Source: Aurantiacibacter poecillastricola
GTDB lineage: Bacteria > Pseudomonadota > Alphaproteobacteria > Sphingomonadales > Sphingomonadaceae
Assembly (NCBI RefSeq): GCF_030730945.1
Contig: NZ_JAVAMS010000002.1
Location: forward strand, 434,001 to 498,000
Length of the DNA stretch: 64,000 bases
Direction: 5' to 3'
The notes below the pieces were generated by a model. It made no database searches. It was not told the DNA's origin and was given only the letters and a program-made list of their open reading frames with translations. Made by a program: the position numbers and the translations under genes. Shown here piece after piece: positions 33,081-41,084 of this stretch (position 1 is its first letter; each line of letters opens with the position of its first letter).

Positions 33081-34312
33081 GCCTCTGCTTCCGCTGCCTC
33101 CCGGTCACGCTGGGCGCGGCTCTTCTTCTCCGCCGCAGTCTTCAACTGGCCGCAAGCGGCGTCGATATCGCGGCCACGCGGCGTGCGCACGGGTGCGGAG
33201 ATACCGCCTTCGAAAACGATATTGGAAAAGTGCCTGATCCGCTCCGGCGTGGAGCATTCGTAGGCAGCGCCCGGCCAGGGATTGAACGGGATGAGGTTCA
33301 CCTTGGCGGGCAGCTTGTATTTCTTCAGCAGTCGGACGAGCTCGTGAGCATCCTCGTCGCTGTCGTTCTTGTCCTTCAGCATGACGTATTCAAACGTTAT
33401 GCGGCGGGCATTGGACGCACCGGGATAGTCGGCGCAGGCCTGGAGCAGTTCTTCCAGACCGTACTTCTTGTTGATCGGCACGATCTCGTCGCGGATTTCC
33501 TTGGTCACCGCGTGGAGCGAAACGGCAAGGTTCACTCCGATCTCCTCTCCGCAGCGGGCCATGGCAGGCACCACGCCGCTGGTGGAGAGCGTGATGCGGC
33601 GCTTGGAGAGGGCCAGACCGTCGCCGTCCATCACCAGTTGCAGCGCATCGCGCACATTGTCGAAATTGTAGAGCGGTTCGCCCATACCCATCATCACGAT
33701 GTTGGTGAGCAGGCGGCCGTCCGCGGTGTATTCGGCTTCGCTCTCGTCACCCAGGTCGTCCATCCGGCCCTTGGGCCATTCACCCAGGGAATCGCGCGCC
33801 AGCATAACCTGGCCCACGATCTCGCCCGGCGTCAGGTTCCGCACGAGGCGCATGGTGCCGGTATGGCAGAAGCGGCAGTTAAGCGTGCAGCCGACCTGGC
33901 TGGAGACGCATAGCGTGCCCCGGTCCGCATCGGGGATGAACACCATCTCGAACTCGTGCCCGTCGGTGGTCTTCAGCAGCCACTTGCGCGTGCCGTCGGT
34001 GGAATGCTGAGCTTCCACCACGTCCGGGCGGCCGATCACGAAGCGTTCTGCCAGCCACGGGCGCATAGTCTTGGCGATGTCGGTCATCGCCTCGAAATCG
34101 GTTACGCCGCGGTGATATAGCCAGTGGAACACCTGCTTGGCGCGCAGCTTGGCCTGCCGCTTGTCCAGCCCTGCGCCTTCGAACAGCGCGGTGATGTCCT
34201 TCTTCGGCAGGCCGATCAGGTCCACGCGTCCATCCTCGCGCGGCGTGATGTCACGCGCGACGGGAACCGGATCCACCTGTCCGGGAATGCTCATGAGTGT
34301 CGTATCGACCAT
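33071..34312 (-). CDS. rlmN: 23S rRNA/tRNA adenosine-C2 methyltransferase
   Basis: The predicted protein has 413 residues. This radical-SAM enzyme methylates A2503 of 23S rRNA and A37 of some tRNAs. The cluster-binding motif is [11 protein letters not shown] (C-x3-C-x2-C), with [11 protein letters not shown] and [10 protein letters not shown] downstream. The Cys that carries the methyl group lies in [12 protein letters not shown]. An N-terminal segment [14 protein letters not shown] is the family's RNA-binding part. An in-frame ATG at 34294 is an alternative start. The last 25 residues are an Ala/Glu/Arg-rich tail. Confidence 0.96.
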   Translation of the reverse strand: MVDTTLMSIPGQVDPVPVARDITPREDGRVDLIGLPKKDITALFEGAGLDKRQAKLRAKQVFHWLYHRGVTDFEAMTDIAKTMRPWLAERFVIGRPDVVEAQHSTDGTRKWLLKTTDGHEFEMVFIPDADRGTLCVSSQVGCTLNCRFCHTGTMRLVRNLTPGEIVGQVMLARDSLGEWPKGRMDDLGDESEAEYTADGRLLTNIVMMGMGEPLYNFDNVRDALQLVMDGDGLALSKRRITLSTSGVVPAMARCGEEIGVNLAVSLHAVTKEIRDEIVPINKKYGLEELLQACADYPGASNARRITFEYVMLKDKNDSDEDAHELVRLLKKYKLPAKVNLIPFNPWPGAAYECSTPERIRHFSNIVFEGGISAPVRTPRGRDIDAACGQLKTAAEKKSRAQRDREAAEAEAQA

Positions 34313-34681
34313 GGGAGGGGCGCATATAGGAGCAAGCGGCCTATTTGGAAAGCGCGCATGGTTCCCGCTTTAGAGCCGGTTTAACCCGGCAATCGTCGCC
34401 CAAGCGTTAGCTGATGAAGCCCACTTGAGAAACTCGACCATATTTCAAGCCAATCTGGGCGCCGTGTGCGACGGACTGCGAAATTATGAAACCGTTCGCA
34501 TGCAATTGCGTGCGGTTCCCGTCGTTCGTCGAGTATAATCACCATTCCGTCGAGCAACATTGTTGCCCGAAAACAACAGTTTCGTCGTTGTGTGCCGTTC
34601 ATGAAACAAACTCGAGTGCCGCACCATTTGGGCTGTCCAGGCACGGGAGAAACCGTGCTGGCAACTACAATGGAGACTACA
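34313..34681 (+). promoter_or_regulatory. 369-base promoter and leader region of the outer-membrane protein gene
   Basis: A perfect TATAAT (34534-34539) lies about 143 bases before the ATG; the -35 (TGCGGT, 17-base spacer) is weak. The implied leader of about 135 bases holds two hairpins, TGTTG-N8-CAACA near 34560 and GCACGG-GAGAAA-CCGTGC (34641-34658). The latter ends 23 bases before the start codon. Long structured leaders are common in porin genes controlled by small RNAs. Confidence 0.5.
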
Positions 34682-35368
34682 ATGAAAAAGGGTATCGCAC
34701 TCATCCTCGCAGGCGCATCTGCCACGGCCATCGCCGTTCCCGCCGCCGCACAGGACAATTCCGCCTTTACCGGCCCGCGCATCGAAGGCATCGCGGGTTA
34801 CGACATCAGCAAGGCAGGTTCCGACGTCGACAACGATCTCAACGATGAGGACGATCAGTCGATCGACGGCTTCCTTTATGGCGTCGGCCTTGGTTATGAC
34901 GTAGCCGTTGGCGGCGTCGTGCTGGGTGCTGAGGCCGAACTGACGGATTCCACGGCCAAAACCGAACTCGTCGACGGCGACCTCGAGAATCTCGGCATCG
35001 CCGGAGAGTTCGAGACTGGACGCGACATTTATGTGGGCGCCCGCGCCGGTATCCTCGCCGGTGACAACGCGCTGGTCTATGTGAAGGGCGGTTACACCAA
35101 TGCCCGTTACAACCTTCTCGCGGACGACGGCACCAACACGCTCGAGACCGATCTCGACCTTGATGGCTACCGCGTCGGCGCCGGTGCCGAATACGCCATG
35201 ACCGAAAACACCTTCTTCAAGCTGGAATACCGCTATTCCAACTATTCCGAAGGCGAGTTCGACTTCAACGATGACGACTTCTTCGACGACGATACCGGCG
35301 AAAGCGACCGCTTCGACGCCGACCTCGACCGCCACCAGGTTGTCGTGGGTGTCGGCTACCGCTTCTGA
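34682..35368 (+). CDS. outer-membrane beta-barrel protein (OmpW/OmpA-like porin fold)
   Basis: The predicted protein has 228 residues. The signal peptide is MKKGIALILAGASATAIAVPAAAQ. The mature part has alternating strands of a small eight-stranded barrel (FLYGVGLGYDVAVGGVVLGAEAEL, YVGARAGILAGDNALVYVKGGYTNARY, FFKLEYRYSNY) and ends VVVGVGYRF, with the terminal Phe needed by the Bam machinery. Loops are very acidic (DVDNDLNDEDD and NDDDFFDDDTGESD), suggesting binding of divalent cations. GGAG six bases before this ATG decides the start over an ATG at 34670. It is transcribed alone, ending at the terminator at 35391. Confidence 0.92.
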   Translation: MKKGIALILAGASATAIAVPAAAQDNSAFTGPRIEGIAGYDISKAGSDVDNDLNDEDDQSIDGFLYGVGLGYDVAVGGVVLGAEAELTDSTAKTELVDGDLENLGIAGEFETGRDIYVGARAGILAGDNALVYVKGGYTNARYNLLADDGTNTLETDLDLDGYRVGAGAEYAMTENTFFKLEYRYSNYSEGEFDFNDDDFFDDDTGESDRFDADLDRHQVVVGVGYRF

Positions 35369-35390
35369 TCCGAAGTGATAAGTTGAAACG

Positions 35391-35424
35391 AAAGGGCCGG
35401 GAGGAGCAATCCTTCCGGCCCTTT
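35391..35424. terminator. bidirectional Rho-independent terminator
   Basis: AAAGGGCCGG with AGGA pairs with TCCT and CCGGCCCTTT around a GCAA loop (one wobble), followed by TTTTCG on the plus strand and preceded by a run giving CTTTCG on the minus strand. It serves both the outer-membrane protein gene and the convergent gene at 35431. Confidence 0.85.
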
Positions 35425-35430
35425 TCGTAT

Positions 35431-35916
35431 TTAGCGCAGCCTGGCGCAGCCGACCTGGGCTGCGTCCAATGCCGTCGCCGCGCCTTCGAGGGAGTAGCGA
35501 TCGGTGAAGCGGTTCCCGCGATTGTCGATGGCGCTGACGCTCATCCGGCTCGCCCCGCGCATCGCGGCAAGGATGGCTGCATCGTCCTGCCTGCTCGCGG
35601 CCCAGGCATTGCTGCCGTTGCTGGTGAGATCGAAGCGTCTGCTGCCGATGGAGAGCCGAACGCGCGGCGTCGTGTAAAGCTCACGGCTGAGGCGGAAATG
35701 CACCTGTCCCCGTACTTGCCGCCGCGGCCAGGTGCCAACGCTGGCGTAGGGTTCGAAATCGCGGCGATTGCGGCTCTCGTTTGCAGCGGCGATCGCGTAA
35801 CAGCGCGGCACCTCGCGGTCGCGAAAGGCACCCCATTGGCCGAACACGCCAAGGCTGTCCTTCGCCGACAGCGGCGCGGCGAGGGTGAGGGCGATACAGG
35901 CGAGCACAATCCGCAT
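35431..35916 (-). CDS. exported hypothetical protein, IalB-like
   Basis: The predicted protein has 161 residues. The signal peptide MRIVLACIALTLAAPLSA is followed by a periplasmic domain: GVFGQWGAFRDREVPRCYAIA, VHFRLSREL, LSIGSRRFDLTSNGSNAWA and a C-terminal Cys in AAQVGCARL. The two cysteines could form one disulfide. The layout (QWGAF ... CYAIA ... LSIG) resembles invasion-associated-locus-B-type proteins of alphaproteobacteria; the relation is an inference. Confidence 0.75.
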   Translation of the reverse strand: MRIVLACIALTLAAPLSAKDSLGVFGQWGAFRDREVPRCYAIAAANESRNRRDFEPYASVGTWPRRQVRGQVHFRLSRELYTTPRVRLSIGSRRFDLTSNGSNAWAASRQDDAAILAAMRGASRMSVSAIDNRGNRFTDRYSLEGAATALDAAQVGCARLR

Positions 35917-35968
35917 GGCATGCTCCTTAATGCAAAGCCTCGCCCGGTCAAAATCGGACTCCGCTTAA

Positions 35969-35990
35969 CCGAAAATTCTGGATTTTTCGG
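35969..35990. promoter_or_regulatory. inverted repeat upstream of the YqiJ-like gene
   Basis: CCGAAAA-N8-TTTTCGG is a perfect seven-base inverted repeat about 100 bases upstream of the start at 36093, between divergent genes. It may be an operator or a hairpin. Confidence 0.3.
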
Positions 35991-36092
35991 CACATTTCTG
36001 GCATATGAATGGGGACGGGAAGGGACACCGAAAAAAACTGGCCCCAACATGAAAGGACGCCCTCGGCATAGCGCCGGGTGGCGGGCGATACG

Positions 36093-36749
36093 ATGAGCCT
36101 GCTTGCCGATTACAACCTGCCTTTTGCCATCTCCTTCGGACTGATGGTGCTGGCGCTGTTGTTGCAGTTGGTGGGCCTCGGCGACTTCGACTTCGGCGGT
36201 GACGTGGAGTTCGACGTTGATGCACCTGATTTCGATGCGGAAGCTGCGGAAGCAACGTCCGCCGGCTTCGGCGGAGCCTTGCTTACCCTGCTGGGGCTGG
36301 GCCGGGTGCCGCTGATGGTGTGGCTGATGGTGTTCCTGCTGCTGTTTACGGTAACGGGCATGGCCATCCAGCTGTTCGCCACGAACCTGGCCGGCGCGCC
36401 GCTCTATCCCGCGCTGGGTGCGCTGTTCGCTGGCGGGGCGAGCCTGCCGCTCACGGCCACTCTGGTACGCCCGCTCGGCGGGTTGCTGCCGCAGGACGAG
36501 ACGAGCGCCGTGGGGCTGTCCAGCCTCGTCGGCCAGCGCGGAACGATCACTACCGGTAAGGCCGCACGCGGCTCGCCGGCCAGAACGAAGGTGCGCGACC
36601 GGTACGGCCAGGCACATTACGTCATGCTCGAGCCACATGAGGATGCGAGCACAATCCACGAGGGGGACGAGGTATTGCTCGTGCGCCGCGAGGGGAACAC
36701 GTTTTTCGGCGTGCCCCTCGCCGAGCGCAAGCTGGCGCCAGTGTCCTGA
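36093..36749 (+). CDS. YqiJ/NfeD-like membrane protein with OB fold
   Basis: The predicted protein has 218 residues. Three membrane helices (about residues 8-28, 75-93 and 95-115) surround an acidic loop (DFDFGGDVEFDVDAPDFDAE). The C-terminal part, VGQRGTITTGKAARGSPARTKVRD ... GDEVLLVRREGNTFFGV, is an OB-fold domain. YqiJ and NfeD proteins partner with flotillins, and the next gene is one, 25 bases away. It probably helps organise membrane microdomains. The ATG at 36093 follows a G-rich stretch. Confidence 0.88.
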   Translation: MSLLADYNLPFAISFGLMVLALLLQLVGLGDFDFGGDVEFDVDAPDFDAEAAEATSAGFGGALLTLLGLGRVPLMVWLMVFLLLFTVTGMAIQLFATNLAGAPLYPALGALFAGGASLPLTATLVRPLGGLLPQDETSAVGLSSLVGQRGTITTGKAARGSPARTKVRDRYGQAHYVMLEPHEDASTIHEGDEVLLVRREGNTFFGVPLAERKLAPVS

Positions 36750-36774
36750 AGACTAGAAGAGAACGGGAGTAGAA

Positions 36775-38526
36775 ATGGAAGGTTTGCTGGATCTGGGCTT
36801 CGTCACGCTGGTGGCACTTGGAGTTGCGCTATTCGCGATCATCATCTTCTTGCTGAAGATGTATCGCCGCGCTTCGAAGGAAATTGCCTTCGTGCGAACG
36901 GGTGTCGGCGGCGAGAAGGTGGTGATGAACGGGGGCGCGCTGGTGTTCCCGATCTTCCACGAGACCATGCCCGTCAACATGAACACGCTGGTGCTCAGCG
37001 TGGTGCGCCGCGACGGGGAGGCGCTGATCACGCTCGACCGCCTGCGCATCGACGTGAAAGCGGAGTTCTACGTCCGCGTGAAGCCCGATGCCGAGGCCAT
37101 CGCCATGGCCGCGCAGACACTCGGCCAGCGTACGATGCAGCCCGAAATGCTGAAGGACTTGGTCGAAGGCAAGTTCGTCGACGCGCTGCGCTCCGTCGCG
37201 GCGGGGATGACCATGAACGAGCTGCACGAACAACGCGCCGACTTCGTACAGAAGGTGCAGCAGGTCTCCTCCAACGATCTCGCCATGAACGGTCTTGAGC
37301 TCGAATCCGTGTCGCTGACTGGTCTCGACCAGACCAGCATCGAGCATTTCAATGCCAACAACGCCTTCGACGCCGAAGGTCTCACCAAGCTGACCGAGCA
37401 GATCGAGGCGCGCAAGAAGCTGCGCAACGATATCGAGCAGGATACGCGCGTGCAGATGGAAACCAAGAACCTCGAGGCCGCGCAGAAAAGCTTCGAGATC
37501 AGCCGCGATACCGAATATGCCCGGCTGGAGCAGGAGCGCGAAGTCGAGGTGCGGCGCGCGGCGCAGATGTCCGAGATCGCCAGCCAGCAGGCCGAACGCC
37601 AGCGCGAGGCCGATGCCGCGCGGATCGAGGCGAAGAAGCTCGTCGACGCGCAGCAGATCGAGGCTGACCGTCTGGTGGAAGAGGCTCGGATCGACCAGGT
37701 GCGCGCGCTCGAGATCGCAAGGCAGGAGCAGCAGATCGCGGTGCAGAACAAGTCTCGCGAGGAAAGCCAGGCGAAGGCTGAGGCCGACGCCGCCCGCGCC
37801 AAGGCCGTCGCTGCCGAGGAGCAGGTCGCCACGGCCCGTGAAAGCGAGATTGCCGAGCGCCAGAAGAAGATCGAACTGATCGAGGCCGCCAAGCAGGCCG
37901 AGCGCGACGCGATCAAGATCCGCGTCGATGCCGAGGCCGACAAGGATGCTGCCACCAACCGCGCCGAAGCCGCCCGCCGCGAGGCGGAGGGCGAGGCCGA
38001 TGCCACCAAGCTGCGCGCCGAAGCCGACCGCGTGAAGTTCGAGGTGGAAGCCGCCGGCCAGCGTGCCGTGAACGAGGCTGCGAACATTCTCTCGATGGAG
38101 CAGATCAGCCTGCAGACCAAGCTGGCCCTGCTCAAGGTGCTGCCCGAGGTAATCCGCGAGAGCGCGAAGCCGATGGAAGCGATCGACTCGATCAAGATCG
38201 TGCAGGTCGACGGCCTCACCCAGAGGGCGGGCGCACCCGGCACAACCAACGGCACTGGTACGGGAAATGGTTCGGGCAACCTTGCCAACGATGCCGTCGC
38301 CGCTGCGCTTGCCTACAGGGCACAGGCGCCGGTGTTGGATGGTTTGATGAAGGAGCTGGGCCTCGATGGCAGTTCGCTCGGCAAGCTGGTTGAAGGTGCA
38401 GCCAATGGCGACGCCAGGTCCGATGGCTTTGCCACCAGGTCGGGCCTGAACGACGAGGCCGGTACACCCTCGTTATTTGACACCGACAACGATGATGACG
38501 AAGACAAAGGCGAGGCGGCCGAATAA
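36775..38526 (+). CDS. flotillin family protein (YqiK-like)
   Basis: The predicted protein has 583 residues. An N-terminal membrane helix (residues 5-28) is followed by the SPFH/band-7 domain (about 30-200; FVRTGVGGEKVVMNGGALVFPIFHE). A long Ala/Glu-rich coiled coil (about 210-430) follows, with repeated EAEADA-type heptads. The tail is the oligomerisation region (ISLQTKLALLKVLPEVIRESAKPMEAIDSIKIVQVDG) plus a Gly/Asn-rich linker and an acidic end. Flotillins form rafts that scaffold signalling and secretion complexes. It pairs with the YqiJ-like gene just upstream; AAGAGAACGGGAG precedes its ATG. Confidence 0.94.
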   Translation: MEGLLDLGFVTLVALGVALFAIIIFLLKMYRRASKEIAFVRTGVGGEKVVMNGGALVFPIFHETMPVNMNTLVLSVVRRDGEALITLDRLRIDVKAEFYVRVKPDAEAIAMAAQTLGQRTMQPEMLKDLVEGKFVDALRSVAAGMTMNELHEQRADFVQKVQQVSSNDLAMNGLELESVSLTGLDQTSIEHFNANNAFDAEGLTKLTEQIEARKKLRNDIEQDTRVQMETKNLEAAQKSFEISRDTEYARLEQEREVEVRRAAQMSEIASQQAERQREADAARIEAKKLVDAQQIEADRLVEEARIDQVRALEIARQEQQIAVQNKSREESQAKAEADAARAKAVAAEEQVATARESEIAERQKKIELIEAAKQAERDAIKIRVDAEADKDAATNRAEAARREAEGEADATKLRAEADRVKFEVEAAGQRAVNEAANILSMEQISLQTKLALLKVLPEVIRESAKPMEAIDSIKIVQVDGLTQRAGAPGTTNGTGTGNGSGNLANDAVAAALAYRAQAPVLDGLMKELGLDGSSLGKLVEGAANGDARSDGFATRSGLNDEAGTPSLFDTDNDDDEDKGEAAE

Positions 38527-38553
38527 TCCCCATTTCGCTGGTCGAAAAAGCCT

Positions 38554-38577
38554 CCCGCTCGATATTGTTCGAGCGGG
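38554..38577 (-). terminator. hairpin between the flotillin and EAL genes
   Basis: CCCGCTCGA-N6-TCGAGCGGG is a perfect nine-base stem. The U-rich run (GGCTTTTTCG) lies on the minus-strand side, so termination is best for minus-strand transcripts. On the plus strand it may still act as a 3' end for the flotillin mRNA. Confidence 0.5.
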
Positions 38578-38633
38578 GGGGCAATTGAGCGCATAACGAA
38601 GTAAACCAGCTCCAAAATATCCTGATGCCGTTG

Positions 38634-38648
38634 TAAACGCGCATTTAA
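38634..38648. promoter_or_regulatory. near-consensus CtrA box upstream of the EAL gene
   Basis: TAAA-N7-TTAA matches seven of eight positions of the CtrA site TTAA-N7-TTAA and lies 40 bases before the ATG at 38688. It is a pattern match only. Confidence 0.35.
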
Positions 38649-38687
38649 CTCGATGCCCCTAAGCCATGCGCAACAAGGAGTGCGATC

Positions 38688-39449
38688 ATGGCGGCTTGCG
38701 AAGCGTGCAGATCGGGTAAGGGTCTGGACTTCGGTATCCGCACGGCCTTCCAGCCCATATTCGACATCCGCACGGGTGAAGTGTTCGCCTATGAAGCGCT
38801 CGTGCGAGGAACGGAAGGTGAGGGCGCTTCCGAAATTCTCGCCCGCGTCACCCAGGAAACGCTCTACAGTTTCGACCAGGCCTGCCGGGTTGCTGCAATC
38901 AAGAATGCTGCCCGCACCGGTATCCTGGAAACTGGTGCGCGGCTCTCCATCAACTTCATGCCTAACGCGGTCTACTCGCCGCTCGCCTGCATACGGTTGA
39001 CGCTGGAGACGGCGCGGCAGGTGGGGATGCCGGAAGACCGGCTGATCTTCGAATTCACCGAGAACGAGCGGCTGGATCCGGCGCATGTGAAGACCATCAT
39101 CGAGGCCTATCGCAAGCTGGGCTTTGCCACCGCGCTCGACGATTTCGGCGCGGGCTATGCAGGGCTCAACCTGCTTGCCGACCTGCCGACCGATATCGTC
39201 AAACTGGATATGGAGCTCATCCGCGGCATCGACCAGTCGGAGCCGCGCCGGCAGATCACCTTCGCCATGATCCGGCTGCTGGAAGAAATGGGCCGCATGG
39301 TGATCGCGGAAGGTATCGAGACCAGGCGCGAGATGGATGCGCTGGCCGAACTCGGAGTGCACTACATGCAGGGTTTCCTGCTGGCGCCACCGATGCTCGA
39401 CACTTTGCAGGACTGGCCGGCACGGATGCTCAAGAGCAAGGTCGCTTGA
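38688..39449 (+). CDS. EAL-domain cyclic-di-GMP phosphodiesterase
   Basis: The predicted protein has 253 residues, a stand-alone EAL domain. Catalytic and metal residues are all present: EAL (36-38), Asn89 (SINF), Glu122 (FEFTE), Asp151-Asp152 (DDFGAGY), Lys172, Glu208 (AEGIE) and Gln228 (MQGF). It should therefore hydrolyse c-di-GMP. The N-terminus has a C-x2-C pair (CEACRSG) that could bind a metal or act as a redox switch, a feature I associate with sphingomonad EAL proteins. The GGDEF cyclase at 62046 supplies the opposing activity within the window. Confidence 0.93.
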   Translation: MAACEACRSGKGLDFGIRTAFQPIFDIRTGEVFAYEALVRGTEGEGASEILARVTQETLYSFDQACRVAAIKNAARTGILETGARLSINFMPNAVYSPLACIRLTLETARQVGMPEDRLIFEFTENERLDPAHVKTIIEAYRKLGFATALDDFGAGYAGLNLLADLPTDIVKLDMELIRGIDQSEPRRQITFAMIRLLEEMGRMVIAEGIETRREMDALAELGVHYMQGFLLAPPMLDTLQDWPARMLKSKVA

Positions 39450-39451
39450 AA

Positions 39452-39955
39452 CTAGCTAATGGCTTCGCCCGCGGGATAGCTGATCGAAATCACTTCCCAT
39501 TCCTTCTCGCCCCCGGGCAGGCGAACGGTCCGCAAGTCGCCGACCTGCGCGCCGCGAAGGGCACGCGCGATGGGCGATGACCACCCGACGAGGCCCTTGC
39601 CGGCATCCTGCTCCTTGTCGCCGACGATGGTAAGCGTGCGCTCCTCGTCGTCCTCGTCCGCGATGACGACGCATGCGCCGAAGAACACGCGGCTCTTGTC
39701 GGGCTGCCGGGCAGGGTCGATCACCTTGGCGTACTTCATCACCTTGGCGAGATAGGCCAGCTCCCGGTCGATCTCGCGCATGCGTTTGCGGCCGTAGAGA
39801 TAGTCGCCGTTCTCCGACCGATCGCCGTTGCCAGCGGCCCAGCTGACGATTTCGACAATCTCCGGTCGCTCGGTGCCGAGCAGGTGATCGTAGCGCGCCT
39901 TCAGCGCGGCAAGGCCGGATGGTGTGATGGGGCTTGTCTTGTCGATCGAGGACAT
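39452..39955 (-). CDS. greB: transcription elongation factor GreB
   Basis: The predicted protein has 167 residues. It rescues backtracked RNA polymerase by stimulating transcript cleavage. The N-terminal coiled coil carries the tip GNGDRSENGDYLYGRKRMREIDREL (Asp/Glu at the tip coordinate the catalytic magnesium), which is the GreB form rather than GreA. The C-terminal FKBP-like domain has FGACVVIAD and GWSSPIARALRGAQVGD. It is convergent with the EAL gene, two bases apart. Confidence 0.95.
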   Translation of the reverse strand: MSSIDKTSPITPSGLAALKARYDHLLGTERPEIVEIVSWAAGNGDRSENGDYLYGRKRMREIDRELAYLAKVMKYAKVIDPARQPDKSRVFFGACVVIADEDDEERTLTIVGDKEQDAGKGLVGWSSPIARALRGAQVGDLRTVRLPGGEKEWEVISISYPAGEAIS

Positions 39956-39982
39956 AGGGCGCGCTTAGATCGAATTGTGTTT

Positions 39983-40032
39983 GACACCAAGAGGTGTCTC
40001 AGAAAGCAGAATATCATGATTGTTTTCATGAT
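39983..40032. promoter_or_regulatory. two palindromes upstream of greB
   Basis: GACACC-AAGA-GGTGTC (39983-39998) and ATCATGA-N6-TCATGAT (40013-40032) are perfect inverted repeats 28 to 77 bases upstream of the greB start. The surrounding sequence is AT-rich. They could be operators or leader hairpins. Confidence 0.4.
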
Positions 40033-40161
40033 CTTGTCGTACCTGCCGCAGCAACGCAGCCGGCGGATGAGGCCGGGGTTTTTGGAGCGGCATTTCGCGG
40101 TATGCACGCGATAAGCGCCTCTGAAGCTCAACCGGTTAAGCAACTTTATTCGTGTCGGCTC

Positions 40162-41034
40162 TCAGGCCCTGGTTCCGCGGCCCTGCAGTCGTGCATTCTG
40201 GCGGCGCAGCGAGGGAGAGACGGTCCATGGCAGAAGCCAGGAATTGTCGCGCATCCAGCCATTGTCGTAGCGTATCTCCTGCAGCTTTTCGGGATCGAAG
40301 CGCATGCGATTGCCGAAGACGGAGTGATTGTCGTCCCGCGCTGCCGCGGTGCCATAACCTGCGATCGACACGTCCAGGAAATCCTCGATCTCGCGCCGCA
40401 TTGCATCAGTGTCGAAGCAGAGCCGCTCATAGCTTACAGGGAGCGAGGGCAGGGCGTGGGTCGCCACCAATTCCTCGACCGCGCGGTTCACCTTCTGCCA
40501 GCGGCGCGCATCCGCCAGGGGTGTGCGCAGGATATGCCTAACGGTACCCTTGAAAATTCCATCCCTCGCCGTGTTGGCTCGCCAGGTTGCAACACCGTTG
40601 CGAGCGTAGGACTTGCGCTGCGACACCAACCAGGATCGAACGTCCCGGGCCAGGTGCAGCACGCGGATATCGAAAGCCCCGCAGCCTATCGCTGCGGCCA
40701 ACCCCTCTGGCGTCTTGGAGCTGTCTAGCATTACGGCCTCGGGCCCGAAACGCTGAGCAAAGCCGTCTGCCAGCGCGGTATAGCGCGCTGCTTCGTCCTC
40801 GCGCGGAATGTTGTTGAGGGTCGCGAGGATCGGCGACCAGTACGGGCACTGCTCGATAATCTCGCCGCAGGAGCACAATTCCTCGTTCACCCGTTCGATC
40901 CGGGAATTGCGCCGGTCCACAAGCTGGAAGATCTCGCCCAATCCGACATGCGCCGGTGCGCCGCTGACGAACATCTCCAGCAGGGTCGAGCCGCTGTGTC
41001 CGGCTCCGGCAATATAGACGAGCTTCTGCTTCAT
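40162..41034 (-). CDS. sulfotransferase family protein
   Basis: The predicted protein has 290 residues. The N-terminal loop YIAGAGHSGSTLLEMFVSG (residues 7-25) is the 5'-phosphosulfate-binding P-loop of PAPS-dependent sulfotransferases. VLHLARDVRSWLVSQRKSYARNG (about residues 125-147) is the 3'-phosphate-binding segment with the conserved Arg and Ser. It would sulfate a carbohydrate or lipid, with the acceptor unknown. Two Cys-rich turns (CSCGEIIEQC) near residue 54 are a feature of bacterial members. It lies between the lytic transglycosylase and greB genes, same strand, with no clear operon link. Confidence 0.87.
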   Translation of the reverse strand: MKQKLVYIAGAGHSGSTLLEMFVSGAPAHVGLGEIFQLVDRRNSRIERVNEELCSCGEIIEQCPYWSPILATLNNIPREDEAARYTALADGFAQRFGPEAVMLDSSKTPEGLAAAIGCGAFDIRVLHLARDVRSWLVSQRKSYARNGVATWRANTARDGIFKGTVRHILRTPLADARRWQKVNRAVEELVATHALPSLPVSYERLCFDTDAMRREIEDFLDVSIAGYGTAAARDDNHSVFGNRMRFDPEKLQEIRYDNGWMRDNSWLLPWTVSPSLRRQNARLQGRGTRA

Positions 41035-41047
41035 GCCGGGGCGTTAG

Positions 41048-41074
41048 GGCCTTGCAGGGCGCGCCTGCAAGGCC
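41048..41074 (-). terminator. perfect inverted repeat after the lytic transglycosylase gene
   Basis: GGCCTTGCAGG-GCGCG-CCTGCAAGGCC has perfect 11-base arms and lies between the transglycosylase stop (41085) and the sulfotransferase start (41034). There is no U-tract, so it is an atypical terminator or an mRNA-end hairpin; an operator role is possible. Confidence 0.5.
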
Positions 41075-41084
41075 ATGCTAGCGA

